Source: Limnohabitans parvus II-B4
Lineage (GTDB): Bacteria; Pseudomonadota; Gammaproteobacteria; Burkholderiales; Burkholderiaceae_C
Reading direction: 5' to 3'
Assembly: GCF_003063455.1 (NCBI RefSeq)
Contig: NZ_NESN01000002.1
Location: 558,001-622,000 of the forward strand
DNA length: 64,000 bases
Positions within the stretch are counted from its first letter, which is position 1; each line of letters starts with the position of its first letter. This document shows, piece after piece, positions 54,497-63,031 of the stretch. The position numbers and the translations under genes are program-made. The notes under the pieces were generated by a model, which was not told the origin of the DNA, made no database searches, and saw only the letters and a program-made list of their open reading frames with translations.

Positions 54497-54507
54497 AGTT
54501 GTCAACT
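54497..54507. promoter_or_regulatory. Short palindrome ahead of the aldehyde dehydrogenase operon
   Basis: AGTTG-T-CAACT, 16 bases before the start codon and inside the gap shared with the divergent FadR-type gene. The position suits an operator, but it does not match the FadR consensus and the length is short. Confidence 0.3.
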
Positions 54508-54609
54508 CAGTTTACAGGATGACGCAACCGAAATTCGACACGCTTTGACAGGGCTTACCCGCGCCCTGCTGATTTGTAAAATGGATTGATCTCTTCAACA
54601 GGCCCCTCC

Positions 54610-55356
54610 ATGACACCACCCGAGCGTGAATCTGCCCCGCACAGTGCCTTGGCGCGGCTGGAGCCCGTCAAGCACGAGCGCTTTGCCGAGCGGGTGTACG
54701 AAAGCCTGTTCCATGCCATCCTGACCGGCAAATTGGCACCGACCACACGCCTGCCTTCCGAGCAGCAATTGGCCACGTTTTTTCAGGTTTCGCGCCCTGT
54801 CGTGCGCCAGGCTTTGGACCGACTGCGCAGTGACCAACTGATCGAGTCGGTGCGCGGTTCGGGCACCTTTGTGCGGCCGGACTGGCCGCAGGTCTCGGCC
54901 CGCCCGCCCCAGGAACCCGACATCAGCCACTGGCTGCACGGCCAGGAGTTGCGTCTGGTGCTGGAACCCGAATGCGCCTACTGGGCCGCCTTGCGCCGCA
55001 GCCAGGCCGACCTCCAGAGCATGGCCGATGCACTCGCAGGCTTTGAGCAGGCAGCGGCCAAGGGCGATGTGGCCCACCATTTCGACTTCCAGTTCCACGA
55101 AGCCATCGCCCGCGCCAGCGCCAACCCGCGCATGCTGCAGGTCATCGAGACCCTGCAGTACGACGTTAGCCATGCCGTCAACATGACCCGGCACCTGGTC
55201 CGGCTCAAGCCCTGGCAACGCACACGTGACGTGCTGGATGAACACCGGGATATTTACCGCAGCATCGAGCAGCAGGATGCTGAAAGTGCCCGTCGCGCCA
55301 TGCGCAGTCACATCGAAAAAGCACGCATTCGGATGCTGGAGCCCTCGCCTAACTGA
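54610..55356 (+). CDS. FadR-subfamily GntR transcriptional regulator
   Basis: A 248 aa regulator with an N-terminal winged helix (LPSEQQLATFFQVSRPVVRQ, then QLIESVRGSGTFV) and a C-terminal FCD domain with ligand/metal positions FDFQFHEAIARASANPR and RRAMRSHIEKA. Divergent from the aldehyde dehydrogenase operon, which it likely controls in response to an acid metabolite. The ATG at 54610 begins MTPPERESAP. Confidence 0.9.
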   Translation: MTPPERESAPHSALARLEPVKHERFAERVYESLFHAILTGKLAPTTRLPSEQQLATFFQVSRPVVRQALDRLRSDQLIESVRGSGTFVRPDWPQVSARPPQEPDISHWLHGQELRLVLEPECAYWAALRRSQADLQSMADALAGFEQAAAKGDVAHHFDFQFHEAIARASANPRMLQVIETLQYDVSHAVNMTRHLVRLKPWQRTRDVLDEHRDIYRSIEQQDAESARRAMRSHIEKARIRMLEPSPN

Positions 55357-55414
55357 GGCTATGCGGGTCTTGCACGCCAAAAAACGGGTTTGAGTTGTTG
55401 CAGAATCAGCAACA

Positions 55415-56302
55415 ATGGACAAACTCGATGCAATGCAAATCTTTGTGCGTGTGGCCGAAGCGGGCACATTCACCGCCGTGGCCGACCAGCTGCAGGTGGC
55501 CCGTTCGGTGGTCACGCGCCAGATTGCGGCGCTTGAAAAGCACTTGTGCGTCAAGCTCATCACGCGCAGCACCCGCAGCCTGACGCTGACGTCTGCAGGC
55601 GCGGCCTACCTCGAAAAGTGCCGCGTCATCCTCAACATGGTGGACGCCGCTGAGTCCAGCCTGGACGAAGAAAAGGCCGTGCCGCGTGGCCGCATCCGTC
55701 TGGGCTTGCCCATCAGTTTTGGGCTGGAGCGGCTCATGCCCGCCCTGCTGGCTTTTGCGCAGGCGCAGCCGCACATCGAGTTGATGATGGATTTTTCGGA
55801 CCAGCGCTCCAACCTGATCGAAGAGGGCATTGACCTGTCCATCCGCATCACTGCCGATTTGCAGCCCGGCGACATCGTGCGGCAGCTGGGCCAGGCCCGC
55901 TTGCTCACAGTGGCTTCGCCCGCGTATCTGTCCGAGCACGGGCAGCCCGGCCACCCCGATGCCTTGGCGCACCACGAGTGTCTGGTGTATTCGATGTCCA
56001 TGAATTCAGCGACCTGGCCTTATCGGGTGGATGGCCAGTTGCAGCAGTTTGCGGTGCGTGGCCGCATCCGCGCCAACAATGGCCTGGCCCTGACCCGTGC
56101 CGCCGCGCAGGGCATGGGCATCACCTTGCAACCGGACTTTATTGCCGAGCCGCTTTTGGCGCGAGGCGAGGTGCTTGAACTCTTGCAAGACTTTGCGCCG
56201 CCGCCCCTGGGCATTTATGCGGTCTTGCCCAGCAACCGCTACATCCCGCACCGGGTCAATGTGCTGCTGGAACACCTGGCCACTTCTTTGCGCCCGGTGT
56301 AA
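55415..56302 (+). CDS. LysR family transcriptional regulator
   Basis: A 295 aa regulator. Helix-turn-helix near the N end (MQIFVRVAEAGTFTAVADQL, VARSVVTRQIAALEK) and a substrate-binding domain from about 90 (GRIRLGLPISFGLERLMPAL). The set is of the CrgA-like group (short N-terminal helix, LTLTSAGAAYLE). No LysR-type divergent target is present: it lies downstream of a FadR gene and upstream of the semialdehyde dehydrogenase gene on the same strand, so it could act on that gene or elsewhere. Confidence 0.92.
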   Translation: MDKLDAMQIFVRVAEAGTFTAVADQLQVARSVVTRQIAALEKHLCVKLITRSTRSLTLTSAGAAYLEKCRVILNMVDAAESSLDEEKAVPRGRIRLGLPISFGLERLMPALLAFAQAQPHIELMMDFSDQRSNLIEEGIDLSIRITADLQPGDIVRQLGQARLLTVASPAYLSEHGQPGHPDALAHHECLVYSMSMNSATWPYRVDGQLQQFAVRGRIRANNGLALTRAAAQGMGITLQPDFIAEPLLARGEVLELLQDFAPPPLGIYAVLPSNRYIPHRVNVLLEHLATSLRPV

Positions 56303-56444
56303 ACCCCTCACAACGAATGTCCTGCATGTCCTGAGGTCTGTCCCGGGCTTGACCGCTGGGGCGCGAAATCCGGCCACAATTTGCCTTTTGTCCAGGCAGC
56401 ATCTTCCCCGGAACCCCTCCGGAAACTGATTTCAGGAAAACGAC

Positions 56445-57881
56445 ATGACTTACCCCAACACCCAGCTCTTCATCAGTGGCCAGTGGTGCGATGCCGCAGA
56501 CGGCCGCACCTTGCCCGTGTTCAATCCCGCCACCGGCAGCGAAATTGGTCGCTTGGCGCATGCCGGTGTGCCCGACCTCGAGCGCGCCGCACAAGCTGCG
56601 CAAAAAGGTTTTGAGATCTGGCGCGACACACCTGCCAACGAGCGCAGCGCCATCATGCGCAAAGCCGCTGCCTTGATGCGCGAGCGCGCACCGCAAATTG
56701 CCGAGCTGCTCACGCAAGAGCAAGGCAAGCCCTTGGGCGAAGCCAAAGTCGAAGCCATGTCGGCCGCTGACATCATCGAATGGTTTGCCGAAGAAGGCCG
56801 CCGCGTGTATGGCCGCATCGTGCCGCCACGCAACATTAACGTGCAGCAGCAGGTGCTCAAGCAACCCTTGGGGCCCGTGGCCGCGTTCACGCCTTGGAAC
56901 TTTCCGGTCAACCAGGTGGTGCGCAAGATGTCGGCTGCATTGGCCACGGGCTGCTCAATCATCGTCAAGGCCCCTGAAGAAACGCCCGCATCGCCCGCCG
57001 AGTTGATTCGCGCGTTTCATGACGCTGGCGTGCCTGAAGGTGTCATCGGTTTGGTCTACGGCACCCCCTCAGACATTTCCCAATACCTGATCGCGCACCC
57101 CCTGATCCGCAAAATCACCTTCACCGGCTCCACGCCTGTCGGCAAGCAATTGGCGGCACTGGCAGGCCAGCACATGAAGCGCGTGACCATGGAGTTGGGT
57201 GGCCACGCCCCGGTCATCGTGGCCGAAGACGGCGACATCGCCTTGGCCGTCAAAACGGCAGGTGCTGCCAAGTTCCGCAATGCGGGCCAGGTCTGCATCT
57301 CGCCCACCCGCTTTTTGGTGCACCACAAAATCGCCGACGAATTTGCACGCCTTTTGGCCGCGCACGCCGAGTCGCTCAAGGTGGGTGACGGCCTGACCGC
57401 AGGCACCCAGATGGGGCCCTTGGCCAACGAGCGCCGACTGGTGGCCATGCAAACCATCATGCAAGACGCGCGTGCCAAAGGGGCCAAGGTGCTCACGGGC
57501 GGCGAGCGCATTGGCACGCAAGGCCACTTCTTTGCGCCCACGGTGCTGTCGCACGTGCCGCTGGACGCCGATGTGGTGAACAACGAACCCTTTGGCCCGA
57601 TTGCCGCGATCCGTTCGTTCGAAAAAATCGAAGACGCCATCGCCGAAGCCAACCGCCTGCCCTTCGGCTTGTCGGGTTACGCTTTCACCAACTCGCTCAA
57701 AACGTCGCACTTGCTGAGCCAGCGCCTGGAAGTGGGCATGCTGTGGGTCAACCAGCCTGCCGCGCCTTGGCCCGAGCTGCCTTTTGGTGGCATCAAGGAT
57801 TCGGGCTACGGCTCCGAAGGCGGCCCCGAAGCGCTGGAGGCTTACCTCAACACCAAAACGGTGTCGATCTTCAACGCCTGA
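56445..57881 (+). CDS. NAD(P)-dependent aldehyde dehydrogenase, succinate-semialdehyde type
   Basis: A 478 aa aldehyde dehydrogenase of the GabD/glutarate-semialdehyde group. Seen: [20 protein letters not shown], Glu in [17 protein letters not shown], catalytic Cys in [28 protein letters not shown] and a C-terminal [16 protein letters not shown]. The substrate within the group is not fixed. It differs clearly from the other aldehyde dehydrogenase in the window. AGGAAAACGAC precedes the ATG. Confidence 0.92.
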   Translation: MTYPNTQLFISGQWCDAADGRTLPVFNPATGSEIGRLAHAGVPDLERAAQAAQKGFEIWRDTPANERSAIMRKAAALMRERAPQIAELLTQEQGKPLGEAKVEAMSAADIIEWFAEEGRRVYGRIVPPRNINVQQQVLKQPLGPVAAFTPWNFPVNQVVRKMSAALATGCSIIVKAPEETPASPAELIRAFHDAGVPEGVIGLVYGTPSDISQYLIAHPLIRKITFTGSTPVGKQLAALAGQHMKRVTMELGGHAPVIVAEDGDIALAVKTAGAAKFRNAGQVCISPTRFLVHHKIADEFARLLAAHAESLKVGDGLTAGTQMGPLANERRLVAMQTIMQDARAKGAKVLTGGERIGTQGHFFAPTVLSHVPLDADVVNNEPFGPIAAIRSFEKIEDAIAEANRLPFGLSGYAFTNSLKTSHLLSQRLEVGMLWVNQPAAPWPELPFGGIKDSGYGSEGGPEALEAYLNTKTVSIFNA

Positions 57882-57920
57882 AAACCCGATCTTTAGGCGT
57901 TTGCCCTGCGAGCGACGGTC

Positions 57921-57952
57921 GATGGGACTACCCGTTCATTGGTAGTCCCATC
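57921..57952. other. Perfect 12-base inverted repeat
   Basis: GATGGGACTACC (57921-57932) and GGTAGTCCCATC (57941-57952) with an 8-base loop, in the gap between the semialdehyde dehydrogenase and cytochrome c genes. There is no T run, so it is either an unusual terminator or a regulatory stem. Confidence 0.6.
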
Positions 57953-58035
57953 AGCGGTATTTGGGGCGATACCGCACAGACGGTCCCAGTGGATTTTTCC
58001 GATCATGAGGCTCTGTCAAAACAGCAGGAGCCAAC

Positions 58036-58464
58036 ATGAAAAACAACCCCATCAGCCAGGCCGTGATCGCCAGCGTTCTGAGCGTCACAGCCACCGCTTG
58101 GGCGCAAACATCCGTCGGCCTGGGCCGTACCGATTTCAAGGAAAACTGTGCCAGTTGCCATGGGGTTTCTGGCAAAGGCGATGGCCCTGTGCACTCGTTT
58201 TTGGTCAAGCCACCTTCTGATCTGACCACCATTGCGCGGCGCAATGGTGGCGTGTTTCCTCAGGAGTTGATGTGGGAGGTCATCGACGGTCGCTGGTCGG
58301 GCGAGGTCGGTCCGCACGGTTCGCGTGAAATGCCTGTTTGGGGCAATGAGTTCAAGGCACGCGCCATGACGCAGCCGGGCGATTCGCCACGCACGGCCGA
58401 GTGGTCTGCGCGCAACCGCATCGTGTCTTTGTTGAAATACCTGGAGACGATTCAGCAACCTTGA
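58036..58464 (+). CDS. Class I c-type cytochrome
   Basis: A 142 aa exported mono-haem cytochrome c. The signal peptide ends TAWAQTS (about 24). Haem site CASCHG with SGKGDG after it, and a candidate axial Met in REMPVWGNEF. It carries electrons in the periplasm; no oxidase or dehydrogenase partner is adjacent. Confidence 0.9.
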   Translation: MKNNPISQAVIASVLSVTATAWAQTSVGLGRTDFKENCASCHGVSGKGDGPVHSFLVKPPSDLTTIARRNGGVFPQELMWEVIDGRWSGEVGPHGSREMPVWGNEFKARAMTQPGDSPRTAEWSARNRIVSLLKYLETIQQP

Positions 58465-58474
58465 GTGTGCGAGG

Positions 58475-58492
58475 GCCCACCCATTTGTGGGC
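58475..58492. terminator. Possible terminator between cytochrome c and lipocalin genes
   Basis: GCCCAC and GTGGGC arms with a six-base loop in the 36-base space between two converging genes. No T run follows, so termination is likely but not certain. Confidence 0.4.
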
Positions 58493-58500
58493 GCTTGCCT

Positions 58501-59079
58501 TCAAGGTGGGCTGATTTCGAGCCGTTTCAAGTCAAAACCCAAGGCGACCAGTTTGCTCTGCAGCTGCTGGTAAGTGGTCGCTGGCATTTGCGGCGTGCGC
58601 GACAGAACCCAGAGGTATTCACGTCGGGGCTCGCTCACCAGCACCCACTGGTATTGGGGGTCCAGATCGATGATCCAGTAATCGCCCCACACCATGGGGA
58701 TGAACGACAACCACTCGGGTGCAAAGCGCACCTTCAGCTGCGCCGAGGTCGCGCCGCCCACTTGGCGCGCGGCACCCAGCGCTTCACTCCACTCGCCCTT
58801 GTCGGTTTTGCAGCGGTTGAGCACCTGCACCCGACCGTCGACTTGCAGGCTGTAGGTGGCTTGCGTGCTGCTGGCGCATTTTTTCTGAAACCAGTTGGGG
58901 TACTTGGCGATCTCATACCAAGTGCCCATGTAACGCGGCACATCCACCGACGGCACCGTGGCCAAGGGTGTTGTGGTGTTCTGGGCATGACAGACCGAAG
59001 CCCAAGCGCCCAGGTAGACCAGCGCAGAAAGACAGATCGCTCGCCCGGCTTGTTTCACTGTGGAGGGTTGCATGTTCAT
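58501..59079 (-). CDS. blc: Bacterial lipocalin (Blc-like)
   Basis: A 192 aa envelope lipocalin that binds lysophospholipids or fatty acids. The signal region ends VCHAQN (about 34). The lipocalin signature is YMGTWYEIAKYPNWFQKKC (near 50-68), followed by WGDYWIIDLDPQYQWVLVSE and LWVLSRTP, as in Blc. The classic lipobox is not evident, so it may be periplasmic. The start codon lies seven bases after the stop of the FadR regulator gene, so they share a transcript. Confidence 0.88.
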   Translation of the reverse strand: MNMQPSTVKQAGRAICLSALVYLGAWASVCHAQNTTTPLATVPSVDVPRYMGTWYEIAKYPNWFQKKCASSTQATYSLQVDGRVQVLNRCKTDKGEWSEALGAARQVGGATSAQLKVRFAPEWLSFIPMVWGDYWIIDLDPQYQWVLVSEPRREYLWVLSRTPQMPATTYQQLQSKLVALGFDLKRLEISPP

Positions 59080-59086
59080 CGCGGCC

Positions 59087-59860
59087 TCAAGTCCGCAGCC
59101 CTTTGACCAGGGGCTGCGCCAGCCGTTCGCCTTCTTGTAACCAGAAGGCCGGGTCTGCGCTGCGGATACGGGTGATGGCGTTGCCCATATGTGCCGCAGC
59201 GGCTTGCCGAGCCCCTTCGGCATTACCGGCCTCCACAGCCTGCAAGATGGCGTGGTGCTCGGTTTGCACTTCGGCTGCAAAGTCCATGCGTCGCGCTTCG
59301 TTGGCCCGCGTCACTTGCGTGGCCCCGTGTAAAAACTGGCCCAGGTATTCCAGCGTCTGAATCAAAAAAGGGTTGCGCGTGGCGTCGGCAATGGCCCGGT
59401 GAAACTTCACGTCTTCGGCCACGCCGTTGCCGCCCGCTTTCACGGCAGTGTCCAGCGCCTTGACGGCTTGCTGAATGGCACGAATGTCACGGGCGTTGCG
59501 CCGCTGGGCGGCCAACGCGGCCACTTCGGCTTCCAGTGCCCGGCGCACTTCGACCATTTGAATCACCGCTTCTTGCGATGCCGCATGCCGCGATTCGAAG
59601 TTGAGCGGCGCGAACGGCAGCTTCTGGTTCACAAACACCCCGCTGCCTTGGCGCGAGTCGACCAAGCCCAAGGACTTGAGGCGCGACACCGCTTCGCGCA
59701 CCACCGTGCGGCTGACTTGAAACTGCTCGACCAAACGGGCCTCGGTCGGCAGTTTGTCGCCCGGCATCAGGCGGCCTTGCTTGATTTCGGTGGTCAGCTG
59801 CTCGGCCACTTGGTCTGACAAGCGAGCGCCACTGGAAACGGGGGTGAAGTTCTGAGTCAT
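59087..59860 (-). CDS. FadR-subfamily GntR transcriptional regulator
   Basis: A 257 aa regulator with N-terminal winged helix (LPTEARLVEQFQVSRTVVRE, SRQGSGVFV) and FCD domain (EDVKFHRAIADATRNPF and EHHAILQAVE). Divergent from a flavin monooxygenase, which it probably represses; a 22-base imperfect palindrome lies between them. The ATG at 59860 begins MTQNFTPV; the frame continues to 59929 without conserved residues. Confidence 0.9.
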   Translation of the reverse strand: MTQNFTPVSSGARLSDQVAEQLTTEIKQGRLMPGDKLPTEARLVEQFQVSRTVVREAVSRLKSLGLVDSRQGSGVFVNQKLPFAPLNFESRHAASQEAVIQMVEVRRALEAEVAALAAQRRNARDIRAIQQAVKALDTAVKAGGNGVAEDVKFHRAIADATRNPFLIQTLEYLGQFLHGATQVTRANEARRMDFAAEVQTEHHAILQAVEAGNAEGARQAAAAHMGNAITRIRSADPAFWLQEGERLAQPLVKGLRT

Positions 59861-59966
59861 GAGGTTGTCATACAAAAGACAGGTCTGGAGCATAGCCTGA
59901 CTTCGTGCTGTGCGTCTGAAAACGCGCATTTTGAGGTGGGTGCATCAATAGCCCTTTAAATTAGCC

Positions 59967-60008
59967 AATTACGGATAGGTAAATTAATTTATCTATAGTA
60001 AATTACGG
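59967..60008. promoter_or_regulatory. Operator/promoter region between the FadR regulator and the monooxygenase
   Basis: ATAGGTAAATT and AATTTATCTAT form a 22-base palindrome with one mismatch (59975-59996; inner TAAATTAATTTA perfect). It is flanked by direct repeats AATTACGG at 59967-59974 and 60001-60008. The site is AT-rich in GC-rich DNA, halfway between the divergent genes, so a good candidate for control of both. Confidence 0.6.
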
Positions 60009-60052
60009 CCTGTCGCACCGAGAGGTGCTTTTCTCATGGCCGGAGACCACGC

Positions 60053-61750
60053 ATGGGCGCTTACATCAACCCGATTTATCCCTACAAAGGGCCTGCCGAC
60101 TTGATGTCGACCCCGCCGCAGCGCAAAGCCCTGATCGTCATTGGCGCAGGGCCGGTGGGCTTGGCCGCTGCCATCGATGCCCGCTTGCAGGGCTTGGACG
60201 TGCTGGTGCTGGACGACGACAAAACCGTCTCGGTGGGTTCGCGGGCGGTCTGCTATGCCAAGCGCTCGCTCGAAATCCTCGACCGTTTGGGCATTGCCGA
60301 CCAAGCCTGCGACATGGGCGTGAGCTGGAACATTGGCCGCACCTTCCTCGAAGAAGACGAGGTCTACCAGTTCAACCTGGTGCCCGACGCGGGTCACAAG
60401 CGCCCCGGCATGATCAACCTGCAGCAGTACCACGTGGAGGAAATGCTGATCGCCCGCGCTTTGGAGTTGGGCGCGGACATCCGCTGGCAGCACAAGGTCA
60501 CGGCCGTCACCCGACATGACGACCACGCCAGCCTGACGGTGGAAACGCCTGACGGTCCCTTTGAGATCGAAGCCGACTGGCTGGTGGTGGCCGACGGTGC
60601 GCGCAGCCCGATCCGCCGCCACCTGGGGCTGGACATCGAAGGCCGCGTGTTTCAAGACCGTTTTTTGATCGCCGATGTGATCATGAAGGCCGACTACCCG
60701 GCCGAGCGCTGGTTCTGGTTTGACCCACCGTTTCACCCCAACCAGAGCGTGCTGCTGCACAAGCAAAGCAACAACGTCTGGCGCATCGACTTTCAGCTCG
60801 GCTGGGACGCCGACCCCGAAGAAGAAAAGAAGCCCGAAAAAGTCATCCCGCGCCTGCAGGCCATGCTGGGCGACGACCGGCCGTTTGAGCTGGAGTGGGT
60901 CAGCATCTACACCTTCCAGTGCCGCCGCATGACCGACTTCCGCCACGGCCGCGTGTTGTTTGTGGGCGATGCGGCGCACCAAGTCTCACCCTTTGGCGCA
61001 CGCGGGGCCAACTCGGGCTTTCAGGATGCGGACGATCTGATGTGGAAACTGGGCTTGGTCATCAAAGGCCAAGCCAGCGAGAAACTGCTCGACACCTACG
61101 CGCACGACCGCCAGTTTGCCGCCGACGAAAACATCATGAACTCGACCCGCTCGACCGACTTCATCACGCCCAAGAGCCGCACCAGCAAGACCTTCCGCAA
61201 CCAGGTGCTGGCGCTGGCCAAGCACTACCCGTTTGCGCGCAAGCTGGTCAACTCGGGCCGCTTGTCTGTGCCCTCGTTCCTGACCGACTCGGTGCTCAAC
61301 ACGCCCGACGCCGACGCCTTTGAAGGCCAGATGGTGCCCGGCGCACCGATGGACGACGCGCCCGTGCAAGTGAACGGCCAAGACGCCTGGCTGCTCGACC
61401 AGGTGGGCAAGGGCTTTCAGCTGCTGCTGTTTGTGGACGCAGCCCATTCACCCGAGGTGCTGGCCCAACTCGCGAATGTTGCCTCTGAATGTGGGGGCAC
61501 GCCCCTGCAAGCGAATGAGCCCGTCCAAGCGACGTCCCTCATCGTCGCATCCAGCCCTCTGAACATCCCCGGCATGAAAGTGATCGTTGACCCCCAAGGC
61601 CTGGTGGCCAAGCGCTACGACGCACGCCCTGGCACCACGTATTTGCTGCGCCCCGACCAGCACGTGGTGGCCCGCTGGCGTCAGCTGGACACCCACGCCG
61701 TGCAGGCCGCATTGGCCCGAGCCCTCGGCAGCCACATCGGCCAAGCCTGA
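60053..61750 (+). CDS. FAD-dependent aromatic monooxygenase (PHBH/MhpA-type)
   Basis: A 565 aa single-component flavin hydroxylase. Seen: FAD/NADPH motif IVIGAGPVGLAAAIDARLQG (28-47), VVADGARSPIRRHLGL (DG motif), GRVLFVGDAAHQVSPFGARG (GD motif), and a C-terminal thioredoxin-like tail (from about 450, with TTYLLRPDQHVVARWR). The build matches 3-hydroxyphenylpropionate or phenol-type hydroxylases; the ring substrate is unknown. Divergent from a FadR regulator and followed by DUF2783. The ATG at 60053 begins MGAYINPIYPY. Confidence 0.9.
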   Translation: MGAYINPIYPYKGPADLMSTPPQRKALIVIGAGPVGLAAAIDARLQGLDVLVLDDDKTVSVGSRAVCYAKRSLEILDRLGIADQACDMGVSWNIGRTFLEEDEVYQFNLVPDAGHKRPGMINLQQYHVEEMLIARALELGADIRWQHKVTAVTRHDDHASLTVETPDGPFEIEADWLVVADGARSPIRRHLGLDIEGRVFQDRFLIADVIMKADYPAERWFWFDPPFHPNQSVLLHKQSNNVWRIDFQLGWDADPEEEKKPEKVIPRLQAMLGDDRPFELEWVSIYTFQCRRMTDFRHGRVLFVGDAAHQVSPFGARGANSGFQDADDLMWKLGLVIKGQASEKLLDTYAHDRQFAADENIMNSTRSTDFITPKSRTSKTFRNQVLALAKHYPFARKLVNSGRLSVPSFLTDSVLNTPDADAFEGQMVPGAPMDDAPVQVNGQDAWLLDQVGKGFQLLLFVDAAHSPEVLAQLANVASECGGTPLQANEPVQATSLIVASSPLNIPGMKVIVDPQGLVAKRYDARPGTTYLLRPDQHVVARWRQLDTHAVQAALARALGSHIGQA

Positions 61751-61768
61751 ACCGCACCAAGGACTGAC

Positions 61769-61999
61769 ATGAGCACCGCCCTGAAAACAGACCCTAACTT
61801 CCACGAAACAGGCCGCCGCTTCTTCCGCGACTTCTCACCCGGCGACGAGTTTTACGAACACCTCATTGAAACCCACAACGGCCTGAGCGACGAACAAAGC
61901 GAGGCGCTCAACGCCCGGTTGATCTTGCTGCTGGCCAATCACATTGGGGATTTGAAGGTGCTGCGGGAGGCGCTGGGGAAGGCACGGGAAAGCGCCTGA
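61769..61999 (+). CDS. DUF2783 small protein
   Basis: A 76 aa acidic-basic helical protein of the DUF2783 family (RFFRDFSPGDEFYEHLIETH, then LNARLILLLANHIGD). It lies 18 bases after the flavin monooxygenase and this pairing appears typical for the family. Probably a helper of that enzyme; no function is proved. Confidence 0.85.
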   Translation: MSTALKTDPNFHETGRRFFRDFSPGDEFYEHLIETHNGLSDEQSEALNARLILLLANHIGDLKVLREALGKARESA

Positions 62000-62061
62000 G
62001 GAGGGTGTTGTAAAGACAGACTCTCACCGGTCGCGGTTGCTCATAAAGACCTGTTTTCTTG

Positions 62062-63018
62062 TCAATCTGACTGCCAAGCTGGCATGGACACCCGGTCAAG
62101 CCGGGTGTGACAGAAGGGCTCCGTCATGTCCGACTTGACCTTCATGATCGCCCCCGCCAACAACGCCGCCAAGCCCACCACATTGCTCGGATGCGCCACG
62201 CTGTCTGTACTCCAGAACTCGCCCACACCCGCCTGATGGATGCGTTGCAGCGCATCGCCGGCCAGCAGGGCGTGCGTCACGGCCACGTCCACGCTGGCGG
62301 CACCTGCGGCCAGGGCCAGTGAGGCGGCAGTCGCCAGGGTGTGGCCGCTGCTGGCCACATCGTCCAGCAGCACCACGGCTTGGCCGCGCAGGTCGCACGG
62401 CGGCAGCGTGATGCTCACGGCGTGGTCGCTGTGGCGCACTTTGCTGCACACCGCATGGGGCAGGCCGTGGGCAGAGGCGGCTTGGGTGACCCATTGCGCT
62501 GATTCGCTGTCGGGCCCCAGCAAGAAAGCGCCGGGGCGGTGCTGCGCAATCCAGTCGCCCAGCAGCGGTGCCGCACTCAGCGTGATGGCTTGATGGGCCG
62601 GCACGGCTTCGGCCAAAGTGGCCACCCGGTGCAGGTGCGGGTCCACGGTGATGACCGCGTCAAACAGCGTGGCCAACCAGGCACCCACGATGCGCTGGCT
62701 GATGGCTTGACCGGGGGCAAACGCCATGTCTTGCCGCATGTAGGCCAGATAGGGCGCGACCAGGCTGAGGTGTTGTGCGCCCAACTGGCGGGCGGTCGGC
62801 GCGGCCAGCAGCAGCTCGGTCAGTTTGTCGCCCGGCTGGTGCAGGCTGCGCAGCAGCACCACACGCGGGGGCAAGTGCGCGGGCAGGGTCAGCTGGATTT
62901 CGCCATCGGGAAAGCGGTGGCGTTTTATCAAGTGCGGCATCAGTTCTGCGGCATCGGCCAGACGCAGGGCGGCGGGGGTTCCGTCTTCAAAGTAGAGCAA
63001 TGCACCGCGTTCAGACAT
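62062..63018 (-). CDS. Ribose-phosphate pyrophosphokinase-like phosphoribosyltransferase fold protein
   Basis: A 318 aa PRPP synthetase family protein (ATP + ribose 5-phosphate to PRPP) or relative. Seen: FPDGEIQLTL, YLAYMRQDMAF, VDPHLHRVATL and the PRPP loop VVLLDDVASSGHT. The last 16 residues or so are encoded by a REP-like palindrome (62084-62112) and are unlikely to be functional. It is 13 bases downstream of the phosphorylase gene. This more diverged type, beside a phosphorylase, may be a nucleotide-salvage variant in place of the housekeeping Prs. Confidence 0.85.
   Translation of the reverse strand: MSERGALLYFEDGTPAALRLADAAELMPHLIKRHRFPDGEIQLTLPAHLPPRVVLLRSLHQPGDKLTELLLAAPTARQLGAQHLSLVAPYLAYMRQDMAFAPGQAISQRIVGAWLATLFDAVITVDPHLHRVATLAEAVPAHQAITLSAAPLLGDWIAQHRPGAFLLGPDSESAQWVTQAASAHGLPHAVCSKVRHSDHAVSITLPPCDLRGQAVVLLDDVASSGHTLATAASLALAAGAASVDVAVTHALLAGDALQRIHQAGVGEFWSTDSVAHPSNVVGLAALLAGAIMKVKSDMTEPFCHTRLDRVSMPAWQSD
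62084..62112. repeat. REP-like palindrome inside the 3' end of the prs-like gene
   Basis: ATGGACACCCGG ... CCGGGTGTGACA: a 29-base unit with a CACCCGG/CCGGGTG stem, matching the yceI-region units. It overlaps the coding end of the PRPP-synthetase-like gene. Confidence 0.8.
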
Positions 63019-63031
63019 CCGCACACCTTCT

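Noticed and set aside
53026..54522. Open frame of nearly 500 codons opposite the aldehyde dehydrogenase
   Set aside because: The minus-strand gene has catalytic Glu and Cys motifs and is part of an operon; the plus frame is its shadow.
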